Origin: Strigamia acuminata
Lineage: Eukaryota; Arthropoda; Chilopoda; Geophilomorpha; Linotaeniidae
Direction: 5' to 3'
Length of the DNA stretch: 64,000 nt
Assembly: GCA_949358305.1 (NCBI GenBank)
Contig: OX442314.1
Coordinates: forward strand, 53,453,369 to 53,517,368
Positions 43,120 through 54,689 of the stretch are shown piece by piece (positions within the stretch are counted from its first letter, which is position 1; the number at the start of each line of letters is the position of its first letter). Below the pieces are notes generated by a model. The model searched no databases. It was not told the origin of the DNA and saw only the letters and a program-made list of their open reading frames with translations. Position numbers and translations under genes: made by a program.

Positions 43120-46100
43120 GTCCCCCCGTCCCGGCGGACTGGAACTTCGGTTTCTACTTCGAGGTTGCACAGTCTCTGGATGGGTCTTCGAAGCAGAGTT
43201 CCATTCGACATCCGAATTTCGCAGGAGCGAATCAAACCGTCTCGTCCTTCCTTCACGGAGGTGATGCGGCCCAGCTTCCACGTCATTCTCGGTTTGTTCT
43301 GGTCTTCGATGATGACAACGTCGCCAACATCAAATTTCGTTTGACTTGTATTTCCACGATGTTGTCGAAGCTCAATGAGGTATTCTTTGGTCCAACGATC
43401 CCAAAACCGACTCAGCAACGTCTGACGATATTTCCACGCTCTCAAAACAATTTCCTTCAATCCCGTGCCGGTTGAATACTTCTGTAGTGTTGGCAGGAAT
43501 GATATTCGTCTTCCTATTAAAAAATGAGAAGGGGAAAGGGGTAATTGCTCACTAGGATTATCATACACATAGGTTAAAGGCCTCGAATTTACAACGGCCT
43601 CAACCTCTGCCAAAATCGTAACAAGTCCTTCGTAGTCAAGCGAGTTTTTCCCGATCGTTTTCTTCAATGAAAGTTTTACGGAACGCACCATGCGCTCCCA
43701 GAAACCGCCCCACCAAGGTGCGGTCTCAACTATGTACTTCCATTTAATTTGTTTCTCCGTAACGAATCCCTGAAACTGGTCTTCTGGCAAACTTTTTAAA
43801 AATAAATTCAACTCCTTATCTGCTCGTATGAATGTCTTCGCATTATCGGAATATATCGTTTTCGGGATTCCTCGCCGACAAATAAAACGCTTCATTGCAT
43901 CTATGAAACGTTCGGTGGACAAACTCGAAACTAACTCAAGGTGGACTGCTCTCGTTACTGCACATGTGAACAGCGCAATATACGTTTTTGCCCCTAACTT
44001 GGTGTAGAGAGGTCCGGCAAAGTCAATACCACAAATTGCAAAAGGTTCACAAGGTTTAATTCGATCCACAGGCAGTAAACCCCACTTTTCTTTAGCCAGC
44101 CGCCCCTGTACTTTCCTGCACTGCACGCATTTGTTGATCACACTCTTGATGGTTTTTCGCGCTCGTAATACCCAAAACTGCTCTCGAAAACTGGCTAGTG
44201 TGTCGGCCAGTCCACCGTGGAGTAATCTCTCGTGTTCACCACGTATGATTAGTTTGGTAATCGGGTGCGAATGAGGAAGAATACAGGGCTCTCAAACGTC
44301 TCGAGGCACGTCTGCCAGTTGCCATCTGTGGGTTGCTCGAATTATTTCGTTGTCATCTAGAATAGGCGCAAGTTTAAATATTAGCGAGGTTTTTTGCAAC
44401 AGTTTTTTGTTTTTTAATTGTTTAAGTTCATCTCCGAAGTTGGTTTGCTGCAAGTATTTCACCCAATATTGTTCACTTAGTTTCAGTTCGTTGTTTGTTA
44501 ACGGTTCACCATTTCGAGTTTTCGTTTTCAGATTTGTTATGAATCGAAACGTCCAAGCGGTGGCTCTCTTTAATTTCTTCCAAGTGCTAAATCGAGTGTA
44601 ATCGATGTCTGGTTCTGCAATTGTTATTAATGTCACTTTTACTTCTTCTTCGTCGTCCTCGATGATTGGATTCACGTTCACGTCTTCATTTGGCCATCTC
44701 GATTCGTTGTCTGCAAGCCACGCCGGTCCTTTCAACCAAAATGGTTCTTCGGTGAGCTGTTTTACGTTCACTCCCCTCGTAACCAGGTCGGCTGGATTAT
44801 CCTTTCCAGGGCAGTGGCGCCAATCGTCTCTCGATGTATTCTCGACAATTTCTCGTACACGATTGTACACGAATGTCGCTGGTCGGTTCTTGGTGTCGCG
44901 GATCCAGTGCAAAACTATCTTGGAATCGGTCCAAATTGTGAAATCCTCACACCCAAGAGTCGCTTTCAATGTTGGAATCAGTCTTGTTGCCAGTAGCGCG
45001 CCCATCAGCTCTAGCTTTGGTAATGTTAGTTCCTTTACAGGCGCCACTCTACACTTGGAAATGATAAAATCAATATTAACAGCATTTGTTTCGTCCAGAA
45101 CTCGAGTGTAGGCTACTACGCCATACGCTCTCGGACTGGCATCACAGAAGATGTGAATCCTTTTCCTACAATTTCCTCCCCAATTTAACAATTTGCGCTC
45201 TAAATTTAAATTTTTGAGGTAGGGTATCTGAACATACCAATTTTCCCATTTTATCTTCACATATTCTGGAATGACGTCATCCCACCCAACATTTAATTTC
45301 CAAAGTTCCTGAAAAATAATTTTAGCAGTTATCACAAAGGGGTTTGCCATTCCCAACGGGTCAAAAATCATGGCGGTAATTCTTACAATAAATCTCTTGG
45401 TGTATTTGGTCAAGTTAATCTCGTTAATCAATGCACTAATGTCTAATCCCAATTTATCCAACTCAATATCCCAAACTACCCCCAAAACTTTAGTTTTCTT
45501 TTGAAAAACTGTCACGTCACAATCTGGGTCATCTCGTATAATTTTCTCTTTGAATTTCACATCATTCGACTTCCATTTGGTTAATTTCATGTTCGCGGCT
45601 TGCAAAATCTCACGACTCTCATCATAAATTTGAATTAACTTGTTCGAATTGTCAATACTTGTTACAAAATCGTCTACATACAAGTCTTCTTTCAGCTTGT
45701 CGCATGTGTCCGGGTATTGGTCTTCAAACTTGTCGACGTGTTCTTTTACTGTTGCATTTAGTAAAAATGGACTGGGTCCTGTCCCAAATGGAACTCGAGT
45801 TTGGCGCAATTCAATTAGTTTTACCGACTCTTCACCGTTCCACCCGTCCTCAATCCAATAAAGTCGTGTGACGTCTCGTTCGTCCGTCTTGAGATGTATT
45901 CGATGGAAGGCTTTCTCGATGTTGCCGATTGCGCCGTATTTGCCGGTTCGGAACTTCAAAACAATGTTTATTAGATGAGGTAACATATTCGGACCCTTAC
46001 TCAGACAGTCGTTTAGCGATAAACATCCCTTTGCGTGTGACGACGCGTCATACACAATTCTTAGTTTTGTTGTGGCTCGAGTTTCGTCAATTACTGGTCG

Positions 46101-48362
46101 ATGAGGGATATAATACGGGTTGTCTGGTTTCGAGTTCTTCGGAACTTTTTCCAAGATTCCGGAGGCGAGTTGTTCGTCGATCACTTTTTTATAGTCTAAA
46201 TATAACTTGGGATTTTTCCGAAAACGGTTAATTAAACTCCACAAACGCTTTTTTGCAACATCTCGATTGTCGTTCAATTCCTTGCGGTCAATCTTCCACG
46301 GGAATCCCACTTCGTAATGGTCATCTACCCACTCGATCTGCTCTTTGAATCGTTTCAACGTGTCCACTTCATCGATTCCCGGTTCCATAGTCTCGTGGCG
46401 AATCCCAATCGATTCCAAGTTCCAGAATTTTTCTAAAAGTTCATCTGTATTATCGGCAACTAAAATCTTGTTTACCCGTACTAAAGACGACACGGTTGTT
46501 TCAGTCTCTCCGGTTGAGCCGTGCAACGTCCATCCAAATATGGTTTCGATTGCCATGAGATTTTCGTCGATGCGTTGCTGCTTTCCCGTTGTAACTCTCC
46601 AAAAGTTGTCGACGCCAATTAAGATGGAAACGCCGTCGTCCCTGTGAACGCTGTTGTCGTAAGCCAGTTTGATGTTGTATTTCTTCAGTTTTTCCAATAC
46701 TCGTTCGTCAGGTTTTCCTCGTAATGTCGGAGTTATCCAGGGCGACTCAAGCGCTTTGATTTCTAAATTGCAATTTCTATTTTCACAGTTATTCAAACTT
46801 AACTTCACCTGTTTCCGTTTGGCAATTGTTGGTTCAGTAGATCCGAAAGTCAAGAGGGCGATTGACTGCTCACCAATCTTCTCTAGTTGCAGTTCTCTCG
46901 ACAGTTTTTCAGTTATAAAGCTTCTTTGGGATCCCCCATCCAAGAAGCATTGGACTCTTCTCTTCTCGTTGTTTCCGTTGGCTTCCAACATGACGACCTG
47001 CAGGAACATCACGGTTTCCGTATTTGTTGATTCTTGAACGGCCGAAGTCAAAGTTGTTTCCGTCTTCTTGTTGTCTTCCTTATCGCACAAGTACGTGTGA
47101 TGTTTCTGCTCGCATTTCCTACATTTAAATCGGGTATTACATTGACGAGCTTGGTGATTTTCTTTTAGACATCTGTAGCAGCGACGTGCTTTGAAACACG
47201 CTTCTTTCCGCTTCTCGACCGTCAATGGACAGTCCGGACTCTTGTGGTCTTCCTTTTCGCAAAATGTGCATTTGTAAACGATGTTGGAAAGGGCTGAAGC
47301 GGAACTGTGATTATTAGATTTGTAATTGGTTTTCTTCACCTCTTCTTTTTTGGTATTCGGGACTTCCGTCGATTCTTGCTGTGGTTTACTGGTTTTATCG
47401 GCGGCTTCCGTACGTTCGCGCATCGCTACTTCGAATCTAAAAAAGTCCAAAAATTCTTTAACAACCCAAGGTGCATCTCCTCGTGGACGTGCAAAATCAT
47501 GTTGTATGCTGGTTGGCACAGCACGCGCGAGTATTGGGCATAACAATGGGCCAAAGGTTTCCGTCGGTACTCCGAGGTTTTCGAGGCTTTTAACATGCAG
47601 GTCGCAGAAATCATAGAGTCTCCGTAGGGCCGCCACATCTTCTACTCGTTTCACGGATGGCATTTCGAGCAGTTTGGCCATGTGTGCACCGACAATTTGT
47701 TCCTTCTGCCCAAATCGATTTGTAAGGAGAGAAATGGCAGTGTCGTAATTTAACTCGGTTACAGTCAGTCCGCTGATTGCATTCGCTGCAAGACCTTCAA
47801 CTAACGAGCGTAGGTACACAAATTTGGCTGTTTTGGGCAAAGAAGCGTTATTATGGACACTCAATTCAAAATCTGACCAGAACCCCGTCCAGGTTTCTGG
47901 TGTGCCTTTAAACTTGGCGACCTCGAGCTTCGGCAGTTTCATCACTGCGCATTGTGGTTGGACTGGATTTGGGTTTTGCACAGGTGGAACGAAAAGAGGG
48001 TTAACTGGTGGTATATTTACGAGTGGTACTTGCGGTGGTTGTTGTGGTGGTGTTTGTTTCATTTGCGCGAGTTCTTTCAAGGCGACTTCGAGTGTGATTC
48101 CGGCGGCGGTCATCTCGTCTTGTAGTTCTTCCGCTTCGAATTCGTCTTGGTCCACCTCGTTCACGTCGGTGATCCCGTCGGCGATTATTGTGTCCAGTTT
48201 ATCGATTTTCAAACGTTTTGTGATTAGTTGGGCTTGTATGCATAATAATCGTACCTCGTTGAGGGGATCCTCGGCCATTTCTTTCTTCAATTTCTCAAAA
48301 AGCGCACGCACGCTTCTTCTTTGTGTTTCCCTTTGTGCACGACTTCTTGCCAAATCGTCCAT
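43083..48362 (-). pseudogene. BEL Gag-Pol polyprotein with one in-frame TGA
   Basis: A single frame runs from ATG 48362 to 43083, broken only by TGA at 44292-44294. Before it: a Gag-like DUF1759 region (about residues 150-250) and three Cys/His knuckles (CTFCEKEDHKSPDC, CYRCLKENHQARQC, CRKCEQKHHTYLC). Next come a DUF1758-type protease (QCFLDGGSQRSFI), RT with LYVDDFVTS, and a BEL-type RNase H (IHIFCDASPRAYG). After the TGA follow the integrase finger (HERLLHGG ... CVQC), the DDE core (IDFAGPLY, SDNAKTF, GGFWERM) and a DUF5641 tail. A single nonsense change between RNase H and integrase fits a recent inactivating mutation; readthrough cannot be excluded. An upstream non-ATG extension to 48386 is open but not needed. 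Confidence 0.93.
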
Positions 48363-48393
48363 TTTCGCGTTCTGGTTCGTTTTCAAAAATGTT

Positions 48394-48411
48394 TCCCGGG
48401 TTTCGGCACCA
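48394..48411 (-). other. BEL primer-binding site (tRNA-Phe)
   Basis: Immediately next to the 5' LTR, the plus strand reads TCCCGGGTTTCGGCACCA, the exact form of the tRNA-Phe T-arm and acceptor 3' end including CCA. The tRNA would anneal here to prime minus-strand cDNA. Confidence 0.85.
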
Positions 48412-48708
48412 TGAGACGTTGCACGAGCAACTTGTATAAATGAAACACTCTTTAAACTTATTAAAACTACGGATGGAGTCGGATTCGGATCGAAGGTTGT
48501 TGTAACTCAAAGAACGATGTAGACAAGGTTACATTTGAAAAGACAGTGATAATTTTATTCAATTTTGAGTATATAAAGCAAAGGGATTAAGATAATCCCC
48601 AATTCCAAGAATACATTTAATCCGGGTCACAAGTAAGTTTTCACTTGTGCCACGGTGGTCAAAACACTCAACTAAATTATTTCACTTTGGAAACCGCCAG
48701 TTTCCACA
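48412..48708 (-). repeat. BEL 5' LTR
   Basis: 297 bp, apparently identical to the 3' LTR. It contains GAGTATATAAAGC on the plus strand, but no minus-strand TATA could be assigned with confidence. Confidence 0.95.
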
Positions 48709-48713
48709 ATATC

Positions 48714-49035
48714 GAAAGCAATGTTATTTTTAATAATCTGTTTGTCAAATACAGCAGTAAAATACAGTAAACACAAAAAGGTATAATCAGAAAACAGATT
48801 TTAACATTTAATTTGAAATTCGGGTTTTGCAGGTTTAGTTTGTATTTTTAAAATTGAGAATTTAAACTCAAAAAAAAAATTCAATTCAACCCATTTAAGT
48901 GTTCTAAAGTTTTCAGTTAAAAAAAGTAATAATCTTATTTTAAAAATCCAAAATGAAATACACAAATTAAATGAGAAATTAATTAACCGTGGTGAATTTA
49001 AGAGTTATGAACGTAATAAACAAATGCAAATTTTT
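48714..49035. repeat. Zinc-finger gene 3' flank, copy 2
   Basis: Continues the duplicated 3' flank (GAAAGCAATGTTATTTTTAA, GTTTGTCAAATACAG, TTTGAAATTCGGGTTTTGCA) seen at 23360-23525 and 58605-58860. It is cut on its left by the BEL insertion. Confidence 0.7.
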
Positions 49036-49788
49036 TTAATTTGTATGTTTACTTAAATGTTTTTTCAAGCCATGTCTTTTTAGTTGCACACTTGTAATAC
49101 AGGTATAAGCACACGTATCACACTTGAATGGTTTTTCCCCAGTATGGGTTGCAATGTGGCCTCTTAGATTTCCACTTTGAGTACAGGAAAAAGCACAAAA
49201 ATGGCACTTGAATGGTTTTTCTCCAGTATGTATTAACAAATGAGTTTTTAAATCCCATCTTCTAGCACAAGAATAAGCACACAAATGACACTTGAATGGT
49301 TTTTCTCCAGTATGTATTAACAAATGAGTTTTTAAATTCCCACTTCTAACACAAGAATAAGCACAGAAATGGCACTTGAATGGTTTTTCTCCAGTATGTA
49401 TTAACTAATGAGTTTTTAAATTCCCACTTTGAACACAAGAATAAGCACACCAATTACACTTGAATGGTTTTTCCCCAGTATGTATTAACAAATGTGATTT
49501 TAAAGCCCCACTATGAACACAAGAATAATCACACAGATGGCACTTGAATGGTTTTACCCCAGTATGTATTAACAAATGAGTTTTTAAATCCCCATTTCTA
49601 ACACAAGAATACGCACACAAATGACACTTGAATGGTTTATCCCCAGTGTGTATTAACATATGTGTTGTTAAATGCCCACTTTGAGCAGAAGAATAAGCAC
49701 ACAAATGACACTTGAATGGTTTTTCGCCAGTATGTTTAAGCATGTGTTGTTTCAATTGAGAATAATATGAACCCGAATAGTCACACAT
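49036..49788 (-). pseudogene. C2H2 zinc-finger gene, 9 fingers, stop-disrupted
   Basis: One frame holds nine C2H2 fingers with TGEKPFKC linkers, ending at LSKHTN. The fifth finger has a TAG (49405-49407) where its siblings have Leu (KTHLLIH). The reading frame continues unchanged after it, so a single nonsense mutation splits the protein into five and four fingers. Upstream, the poly-A tract next to the ATG near 49822 is out of frame with the first finger, unlike the clean MKIKRQDF start of the paralogue at 56122. Translation would therefore have to start at the internal Met 49788. Such proteins are DNA-binding transcription factors. This copy is probably defective. Confidence 0.85.
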
Positions 49789-49859
49789 GTTGCAACAGAA
49801 ATCCTGACGTTTTTTTTTCCATTTCTGATTTTTATGAAGTAATACAATATCAACTTGAG

Positions 49860-50400
49860 TGGAGGATTGGCAGATGCATCCTAAAATTAAAACAAGAAAA
49901 ATAATTAAGTAACCTCATAAAAAATCATGCCTTGTACACTGAGGATGGAATTAAATAGCTCACAGTGCAAAGATGTTGAATCAACAAACTAAAACCTTTC
50001 TGAAATTTCTGGATAATTATGCGAAGAGTCTGGTAGAGATGACAGAGGAGATCGACACGATCGCGAAGATAGGCTTAATCATTTGGCGAAATAGCGTGCC
50101 CAATCTGTCTTGTTTGCGCTGAAACTTCTAAAAAAATTCATTTCTATTTACAAAAACAAATTAACAAGCATTGCGCTAAATTATATTTACGGAAATGCGA
50201 GTATTCTGCGCGGTATTTTCCGTTTCCCAGTGCCCGTTTTAGCTGCACAGAAGACGTTGATGTGTCGTCGTTCCGTGAGGGTGAGGTGTCATGGCGGGCA
50301 TTCCAATCCCAGTTGAGTTTTACATTGTTGTACTGAAAGTATTGAACTAGAAAATCGCTTCAGGATGTACATATAGTTTTAAAAAGATATTTTTCGAGAA
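49860..50400. repeat. Duplicated 5' region of zinc-finger gene, copy 1
   Basis: Matches 56150-56760 closely (GTACACTGAGGATGGAATTA, GGAAATGCGAGTATTCTGCG, TTGTTGTACTGAAAGTATTG). It lies upstream of a zinc-finger ORF in both places, so it is probably the shared promoter, 5' UTR and first intron. An acceptor TTTTAATTTTAG at about 49881 (minus strand) precedes the coding exon. Confidence 0.75.
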
Positions 50401-51200
50401 AAGATTCCCAAACGAGTGTCGGTGGTCCATTCGAATGGTGGTCTTAAGAAATATCCCTTTGTCAGAACTGGAACCCATCTTGAGGACGAGGGAAATCGTC
50501 ATTCCCAGTTTCCCACCATTCGGTTTTCGCCAAACAGCCGCCATTTGCTCACCAGTCGTCAGCGTAGCAAGCAGCGGCGTTGTATGTTCCACCGGCCGCA
50601 TCCACTGCTGTTAAAACTGGCGCGCAATCGGGTTCGAGTACGGCACTTTGACCTGCAAATCCGATTCAAAATCGCGTGCATCAACCACCGCGCTTTCACC
50701 ACTTCCACCTCAACATCTTTCGTTTCTTCTACACTCTTCGCGTCCAAATCCAACCGCGGAATCGCCCGATCGGACTCCTTAAACACACGCGACAGAATTC
50801 GTTTTGTATTTGTCCGTTTGTCTAATAATAGAAAGATGTTGCCGAGGATTTTACCTTGGCAACGGTACAATAATATAGATGCGGAAAAGCACAAGAGTGA
50901 TTGCTTATTACAATACACTACACGGTATCCCAATATGGCGGATACATGACAGTTCCCCAGTCCATTGTGAGAGGCCGTCTTAAGTCCGAACGTGTCTTCT
51001 GAGACCGTCCAGAAAAGATCTCAGGGATCAATTAATGGGGTTGTACTATCTACACATAGGTTTAATGAATAATTTATTATTTAATCAAAGTAAATCGTAG
51101 AAAATGATACCGATTTGCAAGCGAAAATCATTCATTCAAAAAACAAACAAATACCGTAATCATTCTTGAAATTCAATTTACACAACAAACTCTTCAAACA
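50401..51200. other. Unassigned less AT-rich region with overlapping ORFs
   Basis: Between 50401 and 50950 both strands are open: plus 50416-50949 (177 codons, no ATG at the start) and minus 50559-50933 (124 codons, no ATG at the start). The minus strand also reads NEFCRVCLRSP in another frame near 50790, similar to the start of a ZAD zinc-finger-associated domain, but a frame change follows. Since zinc-finger genes surround it, a decayed N-terminal exon is possible. 50951-51200 shows nothing recognisable. Confidence 0.25.
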
Positions 51201-51224
51201 GTCATATGGAATCACCAAAGTCCA

Positions 51225-51320
51225 ACATGTATTCAGGGTAAGCAGAATTCCATTCAACCTTATTTTTTTTACCAGGAATATTTTCTGCCCGGTTGAAAGG
51301 AATTCTGAAATAAAATATTT
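51225..51320. repeat. Duplicated spacer unit of the zinc-finger cluster, copy 1
   Basis: The unit GGTAAGCAGAATTCCATTCA through GGTTGAAAGGAATTCTG recurs at about 52312-52420 and 55218-55325. All three lie between zinc-finger copies, marking the boundaries of duplicated blocks. Confidence 0.7.
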
Positions 51321-51425
51321 TTGGCGTGGGGGATGATGCTGCCAAATGGACGTGTGAATTCACTTCGATACATTCAACTACTTGCTGCATCATTTCTACC
51401 TTTTCTCCTGACTCTATTTTGAAGG

Positions 51426-51752
51426 AAACTATTTTCGTTTCAGCTGAACAATTGTCCGATTCACACCGCAGAAGCAACAATGAAATGGTTCGGACAGTAG
51501 AAAGTTCCTGTTTTAAAGTGGCCCGCCTGCAGTCCGGATCTGAATCCAATGGAAAATGTGTGGCATTTGCTCAGCAGCATTGTTTACGATGGACAGCAGT
51601 TCAATAACACTGATGACTTATGGAATTCCATCCTTGATGCCAGTGAAAAGCTGCAGAATGAGAAAACTGATGTTCTGCTTAATTTGTACAGCACTTTCGC
51701 ACACACACTCACTGAAGTGCTTGTGAACAAAGGCGGTAAGACCAAACACTAG
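51426..51752 (+). pseudogene. Tc3-like transposase C-terminal relic
   Basis: One frame reads FQLNNCPIHTAEATMKWFG, then a TAG, then VPVLKWPACSPDLNPMENVW (catalytic acidic residue in ENVW) and HLLSSIVYDGQQFN, ending at a natural-looking stop after KGGKTKH. The second catalytic Asp is Asn here (QLNN instead of QQDN). Same family as the relic at 1-830. Inactive. Confidence 0.85.
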
Positions 51753-52311
51753 TGGGCATCATCATAACCAGTTTGTATGCAAAAAGATTGCCATTATTCT
51801 GGGTTGGTCAAAAAGATTTGAAAAAACATCAAAATTTCCTTCTCATTGTTAATATCGACTCATTATTATTTCTTTTTTTTATATTATTTCGGGTTATTTT
51901 ACATGTAGATTTCAAATAAAAAATTAATTTTCCCATCAGTCTGGATCTTCTATAAAATATTAGAGGGTACAAAAAATTTGAACTGGAGTCTAGCAGGTTT
52001 TGATTTGTCGATGAAAGAAATTGAAGCAAAATTTGGAGTTAAAAACAAAAACAAAATGTCATTTGAAATCAAATTGAAAGAAAAAAAACAGCTTTTAATT
52101 TTATTTTTTACAAGTTTTGGGAAGAAATAACAAATTGGAAATGAAATGAGAAAAACGTACACAAACGGCAGATTTTGTTTCGCAGATGAAACAAAATAAA
52201 ACAAGTTTCAGTTTTCTTAAATTTGAGTTGAAAACAAAATGCAATTGCAAATACAGAACTTTCAATATATAAATAAATAAATAAATAAATGCAGAAATAA
52301 TAATACGTATT

Positions 52312-52830
52312 TATGGTAAGATTCCATTCAACCTTATTTTTTTTACCAAAAAGATTTTCTACTGGAAAAATTTGCGACCCGGTTGAAAGGAATTCTGGTA
52401 AAAAATATTTATATAAAAGTTATTTTTAAAAATTAAATTGAAACGCATTAATGCACCAATAAAACAGAAATAAAGAATACAGGAATATGCACAGAAATGG
52501 CACTCGAATTGTTTTCTCTCGTGTGGGTTTATAAATGTTTATTGAAATCCTCACTATGAGTCGAGGATAAGACATATAAATGGCAATTAGACAATTTTTA
52601 TTCAGTATGAATTTTTAAATGACTTTTTAATTTCCCATTTCAATTGCAAGATAAAGCACAAGTTTTTCGTGTGGCACTCAGGATAAAAAATTGGAAATGA
52701 AAAGAGAGAAATATACAAACACAGCAAATAGAAATTTAAAAAACATCTCGAGTTAAAAACAAAAACAAAATGTCATTTGAATTTAAATTAGAATTATTAC
52801 AAAATTATGAACTTAATCAACAATGTGATT
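52312..52830. pseudogene. Spacer unit copy 2 and decayed zinc fingers
   Basis: After the duplicated spacer unit (52312-52420), the minus strand at about 52480-52670 retains finger remnants: C-x2-C/H spacing and THTRE/IHTE linkers, interrupted by stops. It is a dead 3' part of a zinc-finger gene, parallel to 55376-55600. Confidence 0.6.
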
Positions 52831-52831
52831 A

Positions 52832-53350
52832 TTACTTTGTATGCTTTATTAAATGTTTTTTTAAAGTATCATTTCGACTACTAGAATAAGCACACAAATG
52901 GCACTTGAAAGGTTTTTCTCCTGTATGGGTTAATAAATGTCTCTTTAAATGTCCGATTTGACTGCAGGAATAATCACACAAATGGCAGTTGAATGGTTTT
53001 TCTCCAGTATGTGTTAATAGATGACTTCCTAAATGCCCACTTTGATTGCAAGAATAAGCACACAAATGGCACCTGAATGGTTTTTCTCCAGTATGAGTTA
53101 ATAAATGTTTTTTTAGAGGTCCACTTTGACTGCAGGAATATTCACACAAATGGCACTTGAATGGTTTTTCTCCAGCATGAATTCTCATGTGGACAATCAT
53201 GCATTGTTTAACCCGAAAGGAAAGTGAACATGTTTGACATTGGAAAGGCTTTTCACCAGTGTGTTTGAGCATGTGGTGTTTCAAAAGATAATAAGATGAA
53301 CCCGAATAGTCGCACAAATTGCAACTGTAATCCTTGTGGTTTCTCTCCAT
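52832..53350 (-). CDS. C2H2 zinc-finger protein, 6 fingers, intact
   Basis: 172-aa ORF. MERNHKDYSCNLCDYSG starts at ATG 53350, chosen because siblings begin the first finger just after their Met; a non-ATG frame extension to 53392 is ignored. Six fingers follow with HTGEKPF linkers. Finger 2 (CQTCSLSFRVKQCMIVH) differs in type from the CHLCAYSC/CDYSC fingers, suggesting a separate origin. It ends LIKHTK. Tandem fingers with conserved linkers bind DNA sequence-specifically, so a nuclear transcription factor role is likely. No KRAB, BTB or ZAD domain is visible in this exon. Part of a locally duplicated cluster, all on the minus strand. Confidence 0.85.
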   Translation of the reverse strand: MERNHKDYSCNLCDYSGSSYYLLKHHMLKHTGEKPFQCQTCSLSFRVKQCMIVHMRIHAGEKPFKCHLCEYSCSQSGPLKKHLLTHTGEKPFRCHLCAYSCNQSGHLGSHLLTHTGEKPFNCHLCDYSCSQIGHLKRHLLTHTGEKPFKCHLCAYSSSRNDTLKKHLIKHTK

Positions 53351-53399
53351 TTTAAATAAAAAAATAACGGGATTTGCAGTTAGGTCGGTCAATGTTTGT

Positions 53400-54300
53400 T
53401 TCGCCGACTGGCGCTCAATTTCTGCTGGCTAAAGTCGCTGATCACACGCAAAGTGGATGCACTCTCAGCCTATAAGAAATTCAATGTTCCGTATACATTT
53501 GGACAGTCTTCAAGAACTAACATATTGTAAAACAGTGTAAAGTAAATCTCGACGTCCTAATTTCTTTAGTGGCATGTCTTACTTACTTCAATTCGTAGAA
53601 TTCAAATAAGCCTAACGATTCTCCGATTGTCTCAACTTTAAGAGCGCGCGCAACATGAGCGGATCAGGGAATTGTGGGTAGTCAAGAATGACTAAACAGA
53701 TAGAGCCATCTCTTGAGCATTAATTGTGACTACCTTGTCAAGAGGACGATACTGTGGGATAATCAACACTACACGCTCATTAGTTGCGATAATATTGGGT
53801 ACAAATCTGACTAAACGGACACAATCCCGTTTGAATACGGCCCCAATTTGAATATATTTTTTAGCAAAATTGGTTTGGATTTAAAATAAATAGTAAATAT
53901 CTATTTAAAAATAAAACAAATTCGAATTTCTTAAAAATACTAGTCTCTTCTTCAAACAAATTAATAAATACACAGTAGTGTCTGCAAATGTAAAATAATT
54001 AGCAAGAATTGCATTTACGAATTTTTAAATATAAAATATGCACTTTAAATCTAAACTAAGCATTTTTCGTGTTAAATAAGCATTGCTCTTGTAAAATATG
54101 CATTTTTCATGGAAAAATATGCATGTTTTGATGGAAAAACTGCACTTCAATTGTAAAAACATAAAAACTAGTTTTAAGAACGAAAATTAAATCCAATCAA
54201 TCGACAAAAACCTCTTTAAACGTCTTTACAATTGGATAACAACTATTAAATTCTTCTTTCCATAAGTTCATTCGATTTGCACGTCTACACTAACCACTCA
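53400..54300. other. Upstream region of zinc-finger gene and AT-rich spacer
   Basis: 53400-53840 is less AT-rich and probably contains the promoter of the 6-finger gene, but no TATA box or exon was identified. 53840-54230 is AT-rich with repeated AAATATGCATTTTT-like words (54040-54125). Confidence 0.4.
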
Positions 54301-54310
54301 ACCCTCACAG

Positions 54311-54426
54311 GAGACGACTGGAGCGACGCCCCAACAAGTTTCATCTCCAATTCCGAGCAAGTTTGTCTTCGATCCCTCAGCACCTCCGTACACCGCGTGT
54401 ACAAAACTCAAGTCATCACTCAATAG
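54311..54426 (+). CDS. Candidate terminal exon of a plus-strand gene
   Basis: After a good acceptor (ACCCTCACAG) a phase-1 frame reads DDWSDAPTSFISNSEQVCLR ... VYKTQVITQ and stops at 54424. AATAAA follows at 54467. A second frame is also open across it, so the reading is uncertain. No upstream exons were found between it and the zinc-finger gene. I do not recognise the family. It may be a captured or duplicated last exon. Confidence 0.3.
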
Positions 54427-54689
54427 CGCTATCATCTACACACAATTCAAACACTAATCTCGGATTAATAAAGTTAATTACTACAATTTTAAACATCGTT
54501 TATTAATTTTTAAGGTTTTTACAGTTCATTTACAACACATGGGGTTGACAAATTTTTCTAGAGGTTTTAAAAGTGTTTTAAAATTGAAAATCAAGTGAGA
54601 GATTTATCATTTCCGAACTTTACAAATAATACAAAAATCAAAAATCGAGCATTTTGAATTTAAGAATTACGAACAAGGTGGATTTTTTC

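Larger units (their letters stand above)
42823..48708 (-). mobile_element. BEL/Pao LTR retrotransposon, 5.9 kb
   Basis: Two 297-bp LTRs (42823-43119 and 48412-48708; TGAGACG...TTTCCACA) look identical and are flanked by a perfect 5-bp target duplication ATATC (42818-42822, 48709-48713), as usual for BEL/Pao. On the minus strand the 5' LTR is followed directly by an 18-nt primer site (TGGTGCCGAAACCCGGGA), complementary to the 3' end of tRNA-Phe. A G-rich purine tract (about 43120-43135) precedes the 3' LTR. The copy is recent, but its single polyprotein frame has one stop. It inserted 27 bp from the Gypsy element, in zinc-finger flank DNA. Confidence 0.96.

Noticed and set aside
44350-48414. 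Plus-strand ORFs up to 196 codons over the BEL region
   Set aside because: Antisense shadows of the BEL polyprotein with no domain content.
50416-50949. 177-codon plus-strand ORF
   Set aside because: It has no ATG at the start, overlaps an equally long antisense ORF, and shows no recognisable motif.
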